Source: Carpediemonas membranifera
Lineage: Eukaryota > Fornicata
Assembly: GCA_019828565.1 (NCBI GenBank)
Contig: JAHDYR010000012.1
Coordinates: 1,364,001-1,428,000, forward strand
DNA length: 64,000 bases
Direction of reading: 5' to 3'
Shown: one piece after another, positions 27,342-38,442 of the stretch
Layout of the letters: each line of letters starts with the position of its first letter
How positions within the stretch are numbered: position 1 is the stretch's first letter
Translations under genes and position numbers: made by a program
Notes under the pieces: model-generated
Seen by the model: the letters and a program-made list of their open reading frames with translations, nothing else
What the model was told of the DNA's origin: nothing
Database searches by the model: none

Positions 27342-30300
27342 GAGTCCCATGACGGGTAATCACCTGGCGCCAGAGGGCCTCTGACGCTGCATCAGCTGTG
27401 TTCTCGTCCGTCGCGGCCAACTCAGTGTAGCGAGTAAACATATCGACCATAACTGTGATGTATCTGGAGCCGACTGCGTCTGCCGGGATTGGACCAATAG
27501 TATCCACTGCGACAGTGTGGAACGGTTTGTACACTGCTGTTGTGCGGAGCTCTGCCTCGGCGAAGTTGCGTAGGCGAGCTTTCTGGCACTCGTCACATGA
27601 GGCGATGAACTCCTCGACATCTGTTGTGCAGCCTGTCCAGGTATAGCCGTCTGCTCTCAGGCGTTCGATGGTAGCCTTGGCGCCGTGGTGTCCTCTGTGG
27701 GCGATCTGTATCAGCTCCTTTCGGAGGGGTCTGCACACGGTTGAAGTAGGGATGACGACGAGGCCGTCCTTGCGGCGAAGACCGTCGCTGTCTACGGTCA
27801 GCTTGGAGACGGTAGAGTCGTCTGTCTGGTGTTTGATGAGTGTGTCATGGTAGCGGGAGTCAGTCGTGATGGCTGCGACAGTGGGCGAGGTCGAGTGACC
27901 GCAGCGGCTCAGCGCGTCTGCGACTGCGTTCTGTAGGCCGGGAACGTGCTCGACATCGAACTTGTAGTCTGCTAATGTCAGTCTCCACCGGTTGATCTTG
28001 TCGTTCTCGGATGACTTGGCGATCATGTAAATAAGATTACGGTGGTCGGTCCGTAGGAGGAACCTCTTCAGGCGTAGGAGGGGTGACAGGGTCGGGTGTG
28101 TAAGGCAAAAGACAATGGCAAATAGCTCCTGCTCACACGTGGCCCAGCGCGACTGGGTTGACGTGAATGTGTGAGAGAAGTAGGCGAGGACCTGTGTCTT
28201 GTCGTCCTTTGTCTGCCATAGTACGCCGCCTGCTCCGATGTTGCTAGCGTCTGTCTCGAGCGTCCAGTCGGCGTCGGCGTCCGGATGTGCGATAAAGAGA
28301 TCGTCAGTGAACAGGGTCTTCAGGCCGTCGAAAGCGGCGTCGTGCTCCGCTGTCCATTCCCACAGACGGTCCTTTTGCAGAAGATCGTTGAGAGGTCTCG
28401 TGTACTCGTGTCGTGTATGGGGAACGAATGATGCGAGGTACTGGAACTGTCCGAGGACTACGCGAAGCTCGTGGACGTTGGTGGGTGCAGGTAGATCGCG
28501 TAGGGCTTGGGTCCTGGCTGGGTCGACGTGTACTCCGGCCTGGTCGACCGTAAAGCCGACAATCTTGGCGCTGGTGGTGCCGAAGACTCCCTTCTTGGCG
28601 CTGAACTGAACGCCTGCAGCGTCCGCGCGTGTGAGCAGGTCGCGGAGAATGCGTAGGAAGGAGTCATCGTCACGGGCGTAGATGAATATGTCGTCGATGT
28701 AGGGGTTGGCGCCCTTGTACAACAGTGGGGCGAGCATGCCTTCGATCTCCCGCTGGAAGTGAGAAGGCGCGTTGCAAAGGCCGAACGGCATCCTGAGGAA
28801 TTCCTCGTAGACGCCCGGGGCGGTGAAGGCCGTCTTAGGCACGTCGTCTGGGTGCATGGCCACCTGCCAGTAGCCCGACGTCAGGTCTAGCGTCGCAAAG
28901 CGTGTGCAGCCCGACGCGAGGTTGAGGAGTTCTCGCATGTTGGGGATCGGGTGCCGGTCGGGTACTGTCCAAGAGTTGAGGCGGCCGTAGTCGATACAGA
29001 GACGGTAGGCGTCGCCCTTTGCGACCAGGACGATGGGGCTTGCGTAAGGCCCCTCAGAGGGCTGTGTGATCTCGTCCTGGCGCAGGCGCTCGACGTATGG
29101 CAACAGCCACTCCAGCTTCTTCGGGTGTAGGTTGCGCGGGCGAAGACGGATCGGAGGGGCGTTGTCGTAAAGCGGGATGCGCATAGGGGCAAACGAGCAC
29201 GGCTGTTTGCTTATGACGGGGTCGAATAGGTGATCGAACCGACGGAGGATCGAATGTAGCTCGTCGGTCTGGGCCTTGGTGGAGAGCTCGTGTATCTCAC
29301 ACGCGTCGGTGTGAAACTCGCTTGAGGAGACGGCCTCGACGGGGGCGTCGAGGTACTTGTGGAGTGGGAGGCCATCGGTGGCGTCCTCCGGGCGTGAATC
29401 CGGAAGAAGTGGGATGTGGAGGCCACTCTCGGAGAGACAACCGAGCGCGCGAAGCACGTCGCATCCAATGAGCACACGTTCAGTGGCGCGCGTCATGATG
29501 TAGAGGATGAGATCGACGATGACGTTTCCAGATGTGCTGGGCAACGTGATCCGCGCTTGGACGTAGTGAGTGATGAGGATGGGCTCATTGGTAACGGACT
29601 GAACAGTAAATGGCTTTTCAAGCTCATGTGTGACGAGTTGGAGCGTCTTAACGGAGGTTGTGGAGATGATCGTGATTGCGGAGCCGCTATCGATCAATAT
29701 CACCTGTTCTTGGTCATTCACAGCTCCCTTAACTGAGAATGCAGTTGAAGCGGCAACTTCTTCGATAAAGGCATCATCACAAGCATTGTGTGCGACTTCG
29801 ACTTCGTGGACTCCTGGACGAGAGTTGATCAGCTTGGATCTGTCCCGGAGCACCATGTTCCCAGCGCGTCTCTCGTCGGGGCGAGGCTGTGGCTGCTGGG
29901 ATGACTGTTGCTGCTGCTTCTGAGCAGCTGGTGCCGGCTGTGGCTGAGCCGGTTTGTTGGCCGCTTGGGGCTGGCGTTGCGGCTGAGGTGCCGGTCTGGC
30001 GTCGCGGGCCGCGGCGGGGTGGCCTTTGGTAGCCTGGGGCTGTCCGGGCGTGCTGCCGCGGTGCGGGCAATCAGCCTTCCAGTGCATGCCTCCACAGGAG
30101 CACGCGTATGGAGGAGGGCGCCGGCGCTCGCGGCGGGATCTGGTGTTGGCGTTCTGGCTATGTTTCGGGCCAGTGCTGGAGCTCGTGATGGAGCTCGTGC
30201 TGGAGGATGTGATGGATATGTCTTGAATCACGCTTCCGAGGACTTCACGGGCGTCAATGGCGTGCAGTATGAGCTCGCGCGTGTGCACAAATAAGCTATC

Positions 30301-30906
30301 GATGTCCCGGGCGCCAGAGAGGTCCCACTTTTGCTGAATACGGTTGGCAAGTGAGACCGGGCGAAGGGCGGCGATAAAAGCTTTGGCGATGATCTTATCG
30401 AGTCCGCGGGTGGGGCTGGCTTTTCTCGGGGTGTCCTGCTCACTCGGCGTGCTGTCTGGCTTCTGGGTGATGACCTTGCTGAGGGCGGCCTCGTCTTCAT
30501 CCACCTCGGCGGGCTCGGGCTCTGGCTTGGCGCCGAGCTCGGCGTTGAGAAGGGCATGGGCGTGGGAGCGCAGCTCCTCGGTCTCAGCCATGAGACGAGA
30601 TACGGCCTCGATCGTGGACTTGGTTCGGTCCTGCGTGAGGGCCCGGATTTCTTGGATGGTTTTCTCAAGGGTTCTCGGGAAAGAAAGAGCGGTGATTTCG
30701 GCGAGAAGTTCTGCGTCGTTGAGTGCTTCGACGTCGACGTTGCGGACAAATCGGACATGACTGACTTGATCCTCGGTGAGGCACTCGTAAGCCGTTATGA
30801 CGGTTGTGGTAGGAGCATGCTTCTGCGCGAACGTGAGGGCGCGTTTGAACGCGCGAACGGACTCTCTAGAGAAGTCCGATAGTGATGGCGGAATCCAATT
30901 ATTCAT
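27342..30906 (-). CDS. Element C Gag-Pol, N-terminal part, interrupted by A
   Basis: One frame from the ATG at 30904-30906 to the A insertion. Gag occupies about the first 330 residues, with an atypical Cys/His motif (CSCGGMHWKADCPH) and a Gln/Pro/Ala-rich linker. The protease motif is LIDSGSAITIIS. RT: FATLDLTSGYWQ, MPFGLCNAPSHFQ and YIDD in NPYIDDIFIYA. RNase H: LETDASNIGAGGVLW, LRTDHRNLIYM and NAVADALSR. Integrase: CDECQKARLRNF and VAVDTIGPIPA, ending at RHGTP where A enters. This part has no internal stops; the break lies beyond the insertion. Confidence 0.92.
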
Positions 30907-30913
30907 TTCGGAA

Positions 30914-30923
30914 AGTGATCACT
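30914..30923. repeat. Junction palindrome of element C, AGTGATCACT
   Basis: A perfect 10-bp palindrome touching the 5' LTR. The gag ATG follows 8 bases later. Confidence 0.95.
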
Positions 30924-30983
30924 GTGCCGGGGCGAAGAGATTGGAACATTTACATAAACTGCGGACGTGGATGCCTTATGACA
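30923..30983 (-). repeat. 5' LTR of element C (61 bp)
   Basis: Identical to 17280-17340. Very short for a Ty3/gypsy LTR. Confidence 0.93.
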
Positions 30984-30987
30984 ATGA

Positions 30988-31552
30988 GCTGTTTTGCAGG
31001 AATTGCACTCTGTTGGTGGGACGGTTCGATAGGCCGACACGTGCCTCTCGTGGCCGGGTCGAGGGCAGGGGTTGGCCGGTTTCTCCTTGGCAGGCATTCT
31101 GCCTTCGGCGTGAGGCGTCATCAGGTGCCGGGGCCTGCTCTTCTTCTTGGCGGAAGTCTTGCCGGAGACTGTGTGGGTGAAAGAAGCCGGAGCGGTAGAC
31201 TGCCGCGGTGGTCGCAGCGGAGACCGTTGTGATCCCCAGGTCAGCCAGTTGCTTGAACCTGCTCTCGACTGCGGCGGAGAGTTTTGCAAGGCACGGACGG
31301 GGCGACTCGACATGGATGTCGAAGCCGTCGGTGTTGATGCTGAATAGCTTGGTGTGAAGTGAGGCGTCGCCCGACCTACGGATGTCTAAGCGGGTCCTTT
31401 GTAAGATCAATGACCGGAGGTTGACGAGGGCGTCCGCTTGGGTGATGTCGAGAAGCTCCAAGTCTGCCATGAGGGTGTAGGTGTCTGTGAGGTAAGTGCC
31501 GAAGCTCTCTCTCGTCAATGCACCCGCTCTCAGAATGAGCCTTTCATGGCAC
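30988..31552 (-). pseudogene. Gag-like ORF of relic J, target of element C
   Basis: A - strand open frame of about 180 residues with no clear ATG; the recognisable part runs from ERLILRAGALTRESFGTYL through ADLELLDITQADALVNLRSLIL. It looks like a retroelement capsid region followed by a basic Pro/Gln/Arg tail. C is inserted into its downstream end. I cannot tell whether J was an LTR or DIRS-type element; no protease or RT of J is visible. Confidence 0.45.
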
Positions 31553-32334
31553 CTGCGTCTCCATCACACGTCATGCAACCAACTCAACGCACAGATAATC
31601 GCTAGGCACAACATGGTGGTTGATGAGAGCGTCAATGTGGTCTCTTCTAGGGACCCGAAGGATTAACAAGGATCGGAAGGCTTTATCTGAACATAAACTG
31701 CACCGACTCTGTGATAAGTCACCACATCAATGAAATGGCGCACGTCGGATTGGAGAACCTACTCGTAGAATACACTCAGAACCAAGCGCACGAAGCGACG
31801 GGGGACGACGGGGCAGTGTTGGACCGGTGGGACCGGTTACGTAACACTGAATGTACATGTAAAAATTTTTAGATTTCAACGAAGGTATGGGCTTGTTGGA
31901 CCAGCTTCTGAATGAGACTGTCGTTGGTGTCGACGGGATGGGAATCAGTCGGTTCCTCTCTTATGGGCAACAGCTGGAGGGCGGCTTTGAGGCTTGCCAC
32001 GTCTTCCAGTATTTCCCGGCTCGCCGCCCGTCTGTGGAGCCTGGGCCTCCATATCAGTGCTCGAATCGGGGTCACTACCCGCTGAATGATTGACCGCGAC
32101 GACGGCGGTGTCGGGGTGAGGTGTCGCCAGGGCCGGGGTAACTTGCCGCTCTGGCTGGACAGACTTAGGCTGCGGTGCGGTAGGACGGAACTATCTGCCT
32201 GCACACACACCACCCTTGTGATGTCTTCGCTACGCTCAGGCTCACGAAGCTCGGCTGCGCCTCGCCGCTCGCAATACTGTTCGTCGTTTAATAAACACAT
32301 GCTCCCTCCCGTTTTGTATCGACTGGGTTTACTC
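31553..32334. other. Non-coding stretch with one TAAACTGC word
   Basis: No convincing gene. TAAACTGC lies at 31694-31701 in an AT-richer patch. The sequence TGTGGTCTCTTCTAGGGAC near 31637 resembles the start of LTR A only loosely, so I do not call an LTR. Confidence 0.3.
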
Positions 32335-33100
32335 ATCTCAACCTCGGGCATCAACATAAGGTCGGCCGAGGGGATCCATCAGGGGGACCCGCTATCACCA
32401 ATTCTTTTCAGCCTGGGTGTTAAGCCCATCCTGGACGTCTTGAGTGAGGCATTACCTGGGTGGACCATCCGCGCGTACCAGGATGACATTGTCGCGACCA
32501 CACCACGCGCACTTCAGACTCCCGGTGTCGGCCGCGAGGCCAGCAAGCTCACAGAGCTTGTCGCACATAAGTTCAGTGAGTTTGGTCTCAACCTCAACTG
32601 TGCCAAATGCGTGCTTGCCCACAAGGACGTCGTTGACGGCAACACGACCGGTGGAGTACCGCGGAGACGTGACACAAAACTGGTCGGTGTTCCCATCGAC
32701 TCCGACACACACATCATGCGGGAGCTAGGCTCCGTTAACCGCAAGGTTATGGTGCTACTTGACGCTGCTGCAACGATGGTCTCTAACATTGGCGCGGAAG
32801 CCGTCACCCCGGCCCTCCTCATAGCGAAACTGTGTGCCCTCACCAAGTGGGAGACACTTCTTCCGAAACGTTTCGCCGGGCGTGGGGGACATGTTCGAGT
32901 CGCAGCTGGAATTCGAACAGCAGGAAGGTGTTGCCCACCATCCTGAAGCTGCTTCAGTCCAGTGTCGAGGTCGACAAGGACTTTGCCGCAAGGCTCAGTC
33001 TGTCTGTCCTCCAAGGTGGGCTCGGCCTGGCTAAGCCCTCCGTCGTGTGGGCCCCAGCCTACCTGGGGCCCACGCCCGGCAACTCATCGTGTTGAAGGTC
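32335..33100 (+). pseudogene. Relic of an R2/Genie-type (RLE) non-LTR reverse transcriptase
   Basis: RT motif B (GIHQGDPLSPILFSLGVKPIL), motif C (AYQDDIVATTP), the NCAKCVL and GVPID segments, then after a frame change near 32870 the thumb-like VDKDFAARLSLSVLQGGLGLAKPSVVWAPAYLGP. The same arrangement occurs in the element at 54772-56750 (DKTRRMALDYGDYGLRMPIPSLVWKCAFLGT). Motif A, the zinc finger and the endonuclease are missing, so it is truncated at both ends. Confidence 0.75.
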
Positions 33101-34278
33101 GAGAGACCCGAAACACTGTAGGTGTGCACGGAACCTGCCTGCCCGTGTGAACCAGCTCCTCTTCCTCGCTCCTGAGGGCATGTCATCCTCGTCGGGCTCG
33201 TCATCGGGAATCATCTTGATGGCGCGGGCGAGGCGTTACAGCCGGGAAGACGACAGGCAGGGGAGAGGGCGGGGTCGTTGCTGACTCTCTCTCGGCTGAA
33301 ATTGGCGAAGGCGACAAGATACACTCCTTGTCCTTTGCACCCTTCTCCTTCTTATCCTTCTTCCCTGATCTTTCTTGTAAGGCTTGTCGGTCTGTCTGTC
33401 AGAGTTGGTCTTCTTCTCGCCCGACGTCTCGCGGGTACTCAGCCCGGCGGATGGCCTCGAATGATACGATCGAATCCGGAATACTGTGCAGACGCTCCGA
33501 GTCGTTCAGGCCAAGGCACTCGAGGCCGAATGCCTTGGTGGATGCGGACCAAGTCGTCGTGTGCCAACGCATAACGGCCAAGACGGTTACGCTCAGTCTC
33601 AGCCGTCTCGACCTCTTCTAGCTGCTGTACAAACCACTTGATGCCTGCCTGGATGAGGCCGAGATCCTCGTACAGTGTGGACATCGCCGACATTCTGGCT
33701 GACCCTGCGAGAACCCCGCCTTCGAGAGCGGCGTTCAGGCCTCGATTTGAACGAACTGCGCAGCCCCGCGGCGTGCGGTCCGCTTGACTGACTCACCCAC
33801 AGAGACTGGTCGACAGCTTGACCACCGATGCTTGGTCGACCTACTCAGATCAGCAATCGGCCATCCGGAGCGTTTCATCTGACCTCACCCCCGAAAGGCA
33901 GGAGCAGCTTGCCGACATCGTAAGAAAGATTCTTGCACTCCCCTGCGTCAAGGCCACACTCACCCGGGGTGGCTCGCCGAGGAGGAGACAGAAAGTGCAG
34001 TCATTGACAGGTCGGTGCAACAAGAGCCGCCCTGATAGACGAGAGGTGAGGCCTCAGGGCCAGTGCCTGCCCGTGTCCATTGACCCGGGCAGGCTGCGGA
34101 TGCAGTTTGAGTTTGAGTTTATTAGATTTTTCCGGTGCCAGGTAGCCACAGCGTGGCGTCCCACTTAGACCGGCCACATCCCGAGACATGACTGGGGTTG
34201 ATCATGCCCCTGGGGAGGATCTCGGTTCTCTTGACAAATGTCGCAGTGGCCTCTGAACGGCTCTACACAGCCACTATC
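33101..34278. other. Decayed retroelement-like region
   Basis: On the - strand, 33399-33693 keeps a gag-like helical stretch (STLYEDLGLIQAGIKWFVQQLEEVETAE) that continues after a frame change as LGLNDSERLHSIPDSIVSFEA. On the + strand around 33815-33950 another short open stretch is visible. Neither can be assigned. The rest shows nothing. Confidence 0.3.
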
Positions 34279-34356
34279 TGTTGCCTTGGTAAGGTTACGA
34301 AGGATAAAGAACGGAAGCAGTTTAATGGATCAATCAAATGATGTGGGGCCACAACA
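34279..34356 (-). repeat. 3' LTR of element K (78 bp)
   Basis: Inferred from the terminal inverted TGTTG/CAACA, the adjoining polypurine tract and the target duplication. It contains the pol stop (34330-34332). No second full copy is in the window. Confidence 0.65.
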
Positions 34357-35836
34357 TCCCGCTTCTCCCACGATCGGGCGTAGCCCGTGGGCATCAATGT
34401 AATCCTCGGCAGGAATGCTGCCCCATAGATCCTCGTCATAGCATTGCCAGGTGTCCTCATCGGGCTCGTAGCCGCGCCAGCGGATTCGGAATTCGAGAAC
34501 ATCCGGATCGGAGGCGAGGGGACGGTGCTCGACGATGGATTCGACAACATAGAGGTCATCGGCGTCCATGGAGGCGATCATGGCCAGCTCAGTGTCATCG
34601 GCGGTGGTGGCGAATTGACGCAGGCGCCTTAAGTGGACGGTAACGGGACTCTGCTCGTCAACGATGCTGACGATCGTATACATGTTGTTGGCGTGACATT
34701 GGGACACCTTGAACGGTCCGCGATAGTTTGGAGCGAGCTTGTTGAGCGGGCCCTTAGGCGGACAAAGGAGCACGAGCTCTCCAGGGGTGAGCTTGAGTGT
34801 CGGCACCTGTTGGTAGGCCAACTCATCGCTCTGGCACTTGTTGGCGGCCTCCCTGATCTGCTTCAGCCTGGACCTCAGGTCGTTGACGTAGTCGTCCGAG
34901 GCGTCGCCAGGCCATTCGTCCTCGTCGAGCAGGCGTGGAAGAAGACTGACCCGAGGCTTGAGGTGATCGCCGTAGAGGAGAGAGTAGGGTGAGCAGCCGA
35001 TCGAACGGTGATAGGCGGTGTTGATCAGGAACTGGACTAGGGGGAGCACGCGAGGCCAGTCCTCCCTCTCACCAAGAGTGGCCATGAGGGTGCGAAGATG
35101 CGACTTGACCTTACCGTTGGCTCTCTCGACTATGCCGTTCTGGTTCGGGGTATACGGGGCTATAGTCGTGTGGGTGATCTTCAGAGCGTGGCAGAGACTA
35201 TCGATCACCTCGTTGACGTACTGGGACCCGTTGTCCGAGTGGATGAGGTAAGGGAGACCGTGGCGGGAGTAGACACTCGACACGAGGGCGTCCGCGGCCT
35301 CAATGGCGGTGGTGGAGGAGCAAGGGACGAGCTCCGTCCATCTCGTGAAGTTGTCGACGATGACAATCACGTGTCGGGTCTCGCTGGCAGAGGGTAGGGG
35401 CCCTATGCTGTCGATCGAGACTGAGTGGAAAGGCGTATCGGCGTACAGGTGGCCGAGGTTGTGTGAAACCTTGAGCTTGAGGCGGTACTTGAGGCAGACC
35501 GGGCAGCCCTGCACGAACTTGCGGACGTCGCCCTTCATACCAGACCAGCTGTGTCCGGCGTCGGTGAGCTTGCGGGTTGTGGCCTCGACCCCGAAGTGAC
35601 CGCTGAGGGAGTTCCCATGCACTGAGGCGATGAGCTCCTCGTGAGACTGGCCCTGAGCAGGGGCGGCAGCCAGGCACAAGTCAGCCTGCATGGCGCGTGA
35701 CAGACCGTCGGCGATGCCATTCGCCGGGCCGGGGATGTACTCAACCTCGAACATGAACTCGGAAAGTCTGTGCTTCCAGCGTTCGACCTTGGCAGAAGAG
35801 GACTCGACAAGGAAAGTCAAGTTTTTGTGGTATTCA
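34330..35836 (-). pseudogene. Element K pol remnant: RNase H end, integrase, chromodomain
   Basis: Starts in RNase H (YHKNLTFLVESSSAKVERWKHRL, then GPANGIADGLSR), then the integrase zinc region (HFGVEATTRKLTDAGHSW, CPVCLKYRLK), the core with the catalytic triad (SIDSIGPLP, IHSDNGSQYVN, YTPNQNGIVERANGK), the C-terminal GPFKVSQCHANNMY, and a good chromodomain (LYVVESIVEHR, FRIRWRGYEPDEDTWQ). The frame is open throughout, so the integrase part is undamaged although the element cannot reverse-transcribe by itself. Confidence 0.88.
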
Positions 35837-35853
35837 TTGACCACAACACTATC

Positions 35854-36501
35854 TGATGACGTGCCACGCGCAGAGGGCAGAAAACCCCAGTGGGGGGAAA
35901 AGAGAAAGACCGCGAGCAGCTTGCGGTGCCGAGACATGCGTGTCGTGGTGTCATACCAGTGCAGTGAACTGTGTAAGCGGGGGTTCGAGGTACTGCGTCG
36001 CGGGTCGTCCTAGGACCGCAGCAAGACCTGCTCGTGATCAAAAAGGGAGGAACAGGGCCTGGGAGGCGGTGGCACATCTGTGTAACCGAAAGGAGGACAA
36101 ACCTCATGCTTCTAAACAGGTAGAGATCCATTCAACAAGTTGGTCGTTGAAGAATCAAACTGTTTATTGTCAGATTTGACCATTTACTATGCCGTGAGGT
36201 ATAGTAAATGGCCTGACGTATTTAACCATTGGTAAATACCATGGAATATTTCATGTCCCATGTCATCGTCGTAGCGCTGGGCAAAGCGGACAGGGTCCTT
36301 AAAGAGGAGGTAAATGTCGAGCTGGAGATTGGGGCAGGCGGCCGATCTTTTTTACATAAACTGCACTCAGTCGGGGTGGTCAACACAGCGAGTCTGCTAC
36401 CTGCAAGGCACGAGGCACTTGCGATCTTGCCTGGGTCACTGGGGCAAAGTCCACTTGTCGCTGTGCGTATTATACAAAGCCAGCATTGACGACAACCGAG
36501 A
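35854..36501. other. Intergenic region upstream of the PSMD5-like gene
   Basis: No gene recognised. It contains the 11-bp inverted repeat at 36180-36211 and a TAAACTGC word at 36357-36364. Confidence 0.4.
36180..36211. repeat. 11-bp inverted repeat (hairpin)
   Basis: CCATTTACTAT at 36180-36190 is the exact complement of 36201-36211, with a 10-base loop. An imperfect palindrome (TATTTAACCATTGGTAAATA) follows at about 36219-36238. It is AT-rich against a GC-rich background; possible MITE end or promoter element. Confidence 0.6.
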
Positions 36502-37962
36502 ATGGAAGAAAGGGTTCGTGACCTTCTTGCCTCAGAGAAATACGCTGAAGCGGGTGCTCTGTTCCTCAATGATGCAAATAGTGCGCACGAGCTCGTCCTC
36601 AACGAACAGTTTGACCTTTGTGGCTTCATATCAAGTGTTCTGAGCCTCATTGACTACGAAGAACTTGGTGCTACCATATCTACTGATATTATTAGGTTCG
36701 TCACGGCTCCTGAGCGCGTGGCCCTTCTTATAGGCCGCGTTCAGTGTGCCTTGCTTCTTGCCGAGTTGATTCACACCAAGGACGCTCCCGGGTCCATAAT
36801 CGTCCAGTATTTCGGCATGCTCTTGCTCCATAGCATCCTCTCAAACGATGAGATTGCTGCTTCTGAGTCATGGCTCCGGAATGAAACTGTCCATCTCGTA
36901 TTCCAGCTGGCGGTCGGGCCGGAGCTCACCAAGACGTCTGTTCTTGCCCACAAATGTGCAGGGATACTCCTATCTACGCGCCATGAGACACAGACCCGCA
37001 CAACTGTCCTGTTTATTGTCGAGAGACTGCTGCAGAAGGGTGGCAACGTTGTCCAGCTTGGCGACATTGTGTCATATGCCACTGAGCCTTCTCCCGCCGC
37101 TACACGCATTGGGGACTTCCTTTCGACTGCTATTATCGACCCCACTGGCGATGTCCTGGTCGACACCGTTCTGAGAGAGACAGTTGGCCAGCTGATCGCG
37201 ACACGGGTCATTCCCTCGAAACACGAAGATACGATCATCCTGACGTCTATAGAAGCACTCAAAGCGGGTGACGGCCGCTATCTATCTCTGCTCTGTTCAG
37301 CCACGGCCTCGATCCCGTGGCTTGAAGCCCATGCCGAGGAGCTTGACTCGATGGCCGCCCAACTTCTTGCCGTGTTGGCGGACAACAGCACGCCCGAGCG
37401 GGAGAGCCATCATGGCCGCGTCGTAGAGGCTCTGTGCGACCTCCTCGTCTGTGCCGGTAAGGACACCCGCGCCGCCATTCTCCCTGCCGTCCTCACGTGG
37501 GGCTCAGGCGGCGAGAGGAGGCAGCTGGTACTCCATGCGCTGGCCACAAGCCTCATGAGGGCGCCGACAGGGGAGCTGGGGCATTCTGTGTATTCTCGTC
37601 TTCAGCACCTTGCTGGCATGGAACAAATGCATTCTTCCGAGATCTTGCACGGCTTGGTCGCCTCGTCGGCCCCGGGGGACGGGAGGCTTGTTGGCTACTT
37701 CTTCCTCGTCTCCCTTGCCATGTGCGACGTTCGTATGCTCATTCACATCAACAATTTGATCGATCATTTGATTAGTCGGTCTAGTGAGCCCGACGACTCC
37801 TGTCTGCAGGCCAAGTATGAAGTCGTGAGAGCAGTGGACGACGGCATCAGGCGGCAGGGCATTAGACACGAGAAGGCGGCCGACATCTCCGCCTACAGAC
37901 GTACTGGGCCGTATGCACCTGCTCCTGTCGCTATTCCACAGTGCAAGACTGTCAGTCAGTAG
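36502..37962 (+). CDS. 26S proteasome assembly chaperone PSMD5/S5b-like
   Basis: A 486-residue all-helical ARM/HEAT-like protein, close to PSMD5 length (504 in human). The C-terminus is the best match: QAKYEVVRAV corresponds to the PSMD5 AKYELVKAL helix, and SAYRRTGPYAPAPV corresponds to its TYLSEGPYYVKPV. PSMD5 binds the ATPase base of the 19S particle and acts as an assembly chaperone or inhibitor of 26S proteasome formation. The remainder is only generally similar, so the call depends on the last 60 residues and overall architecture. ATAAATAT occurs at 37972-37979, 10 bases after the stop. Confidence 0.7.
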   Translation: MEERVRDLLASEKYAEAGALFLNDANSAHELVLNEQFDLCGFISSVLSLIDYEELGATISTDIIRFVTAPERVALLIGRVQCALLLAELIHTKDAPGSIIVQYFGMLLLHSILSNDEIAASESWLRNETVHLVFQLAVGPELTKTSVLAHKCAGILLSTRHETQTRTTVLFIVERLLQKGGNVVQLGDIVSYATEPSPAATRIGDFLSTAIIDPTGDVLVDTVLRETVGQLIATRVIPSKHEDTIILTSIEALKAGDGRYLSLLCSATASIPWLEAHAEELDSMAAQLLAVLADNSTPERESHHGRVVEALCDLLVCAGKDTRAAILPAVLTWGSGGERRQLVLHALATSLMRAPTGELGHSVYSRLQHLAGMEQMHSSEILHGLVASSAPGDGRLVGYFFLVSLAMCDVRMLIHINNLIDHLISRSSEPDDSCLQAKYEVVRAVDDGIRRQGIRHEKAADISAYRRTGPYAPAPVAIPQCKTVSQ

Positions 37963-38086
37963 GCGGTGTTCATAAATATCTGGCGGATGAGGTTGAGGTG
38001 GGTGTGAGCTGCAGGTTGACCCCAGAGACATTGGGCAGGTAACGAAATTGAGCCCTTGCCAAATATAGCCCTTGTACACGTGCTCG

Positions 38087-38297
38087 ATGTCGGTTACAGC
38101 GTCCAGCTGATCGGCCCCGAAGCCGACCATGGGGTTGGGCGCCCCCGACTGACGGGTGGTGGCGGCGAACCATGCATTGCGTAGCACGGTCGTGGCCTCC
38201 CTGAGGCCCGGGTTGGCGGGGGCAAGGGCCTCGATCCTGCCGATCCACGTCTCAAGATCCTTCGATTGGACGCTCGTTTCGATCGAGTCGGCCCAGG
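38087..38297 (-). repeat. Inverted copy of a segment of the DIRS-like element D
   Basis: About 210 bp nearly identical, in inverse orientation, to 39366-39576 of element D. On the - strand it encodes LETWIGRIEALAPANPGLREAT and following residues of the RT/RNase H linker. The two arms are about 1.07 kb apart, so a transcript through both could form a long hairpin. Mismatches cluster where D reads GATC and this copy reads AAAC. Confidence 0.88.
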
Positions 38298-38442
38298 CGG
38301 TAAGGACTCGAAGGACTCGAAGAAACGATCCCATAAGCCTCCTGTTCGATGGTGGGCCATGTGTCTCTTGAGTGTTTCCCACGCTTCCTGCGCAAGGCTA
38401 GACTACCGCCAGGGCGTATCCTTTCGTGTGAGCCGAGTCAGG

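Larger units (their letters stand above)
17280..30983 (-). mobile_element. Ty3/gypsy chromodomain retrotransposon C, interrupted by A (and B)
   Basis: Bounded by identical 61-bp LTRs (17280-17340 and 30923-30983), TGTG...GACA on the + strand, with the 4-bp target duplication ATGA. A polypurine tract (AAGGGGGGTAGGA, - strand) abuts the 3' LTR. The 5' LTR/internal junction carries the palindrome AGTGATCACT. Without A and B it is about 4.6 kb. It is interrupted at its integrase by A, which is flanked by AGGG copies at 18215-18218 and 27338-27341. Confidence 0.93.
34279..35848 (-). mobile_element. Internally deleted Ty3/gypsy element K
   Basis: The left end is a 78-bp LTR (34279-34356) with TGTTG...CAACA ends and a polypurine tract (GTGGGAGAAGCGGGA) beside it. 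The right end keeps only the outermost 8 bases of the 5' LTR (CCACAACA on the + strand), fused directly to RNase H coding sequence. CTATC occurs just outside both ends (34274-34278 and 35849-35853) and looks like the target duplication. Most of the 5' LTR, gag, protease and RT were therefore lost by one deletion. Confidence 0.72.

Noticed and set aside
31637-31740. A possible LTR starting TGTGGTCTCTTC near the J gag-like ORF
   Set aside because: No partner copy, no junction palindrome and no clear end could be found.
35941-36020. A tRNA-like B-box (GGGTTCGAGG) near 35985
   Set aside because: No matching A-box, acceptor stem or anticodon arm could be folded around it.
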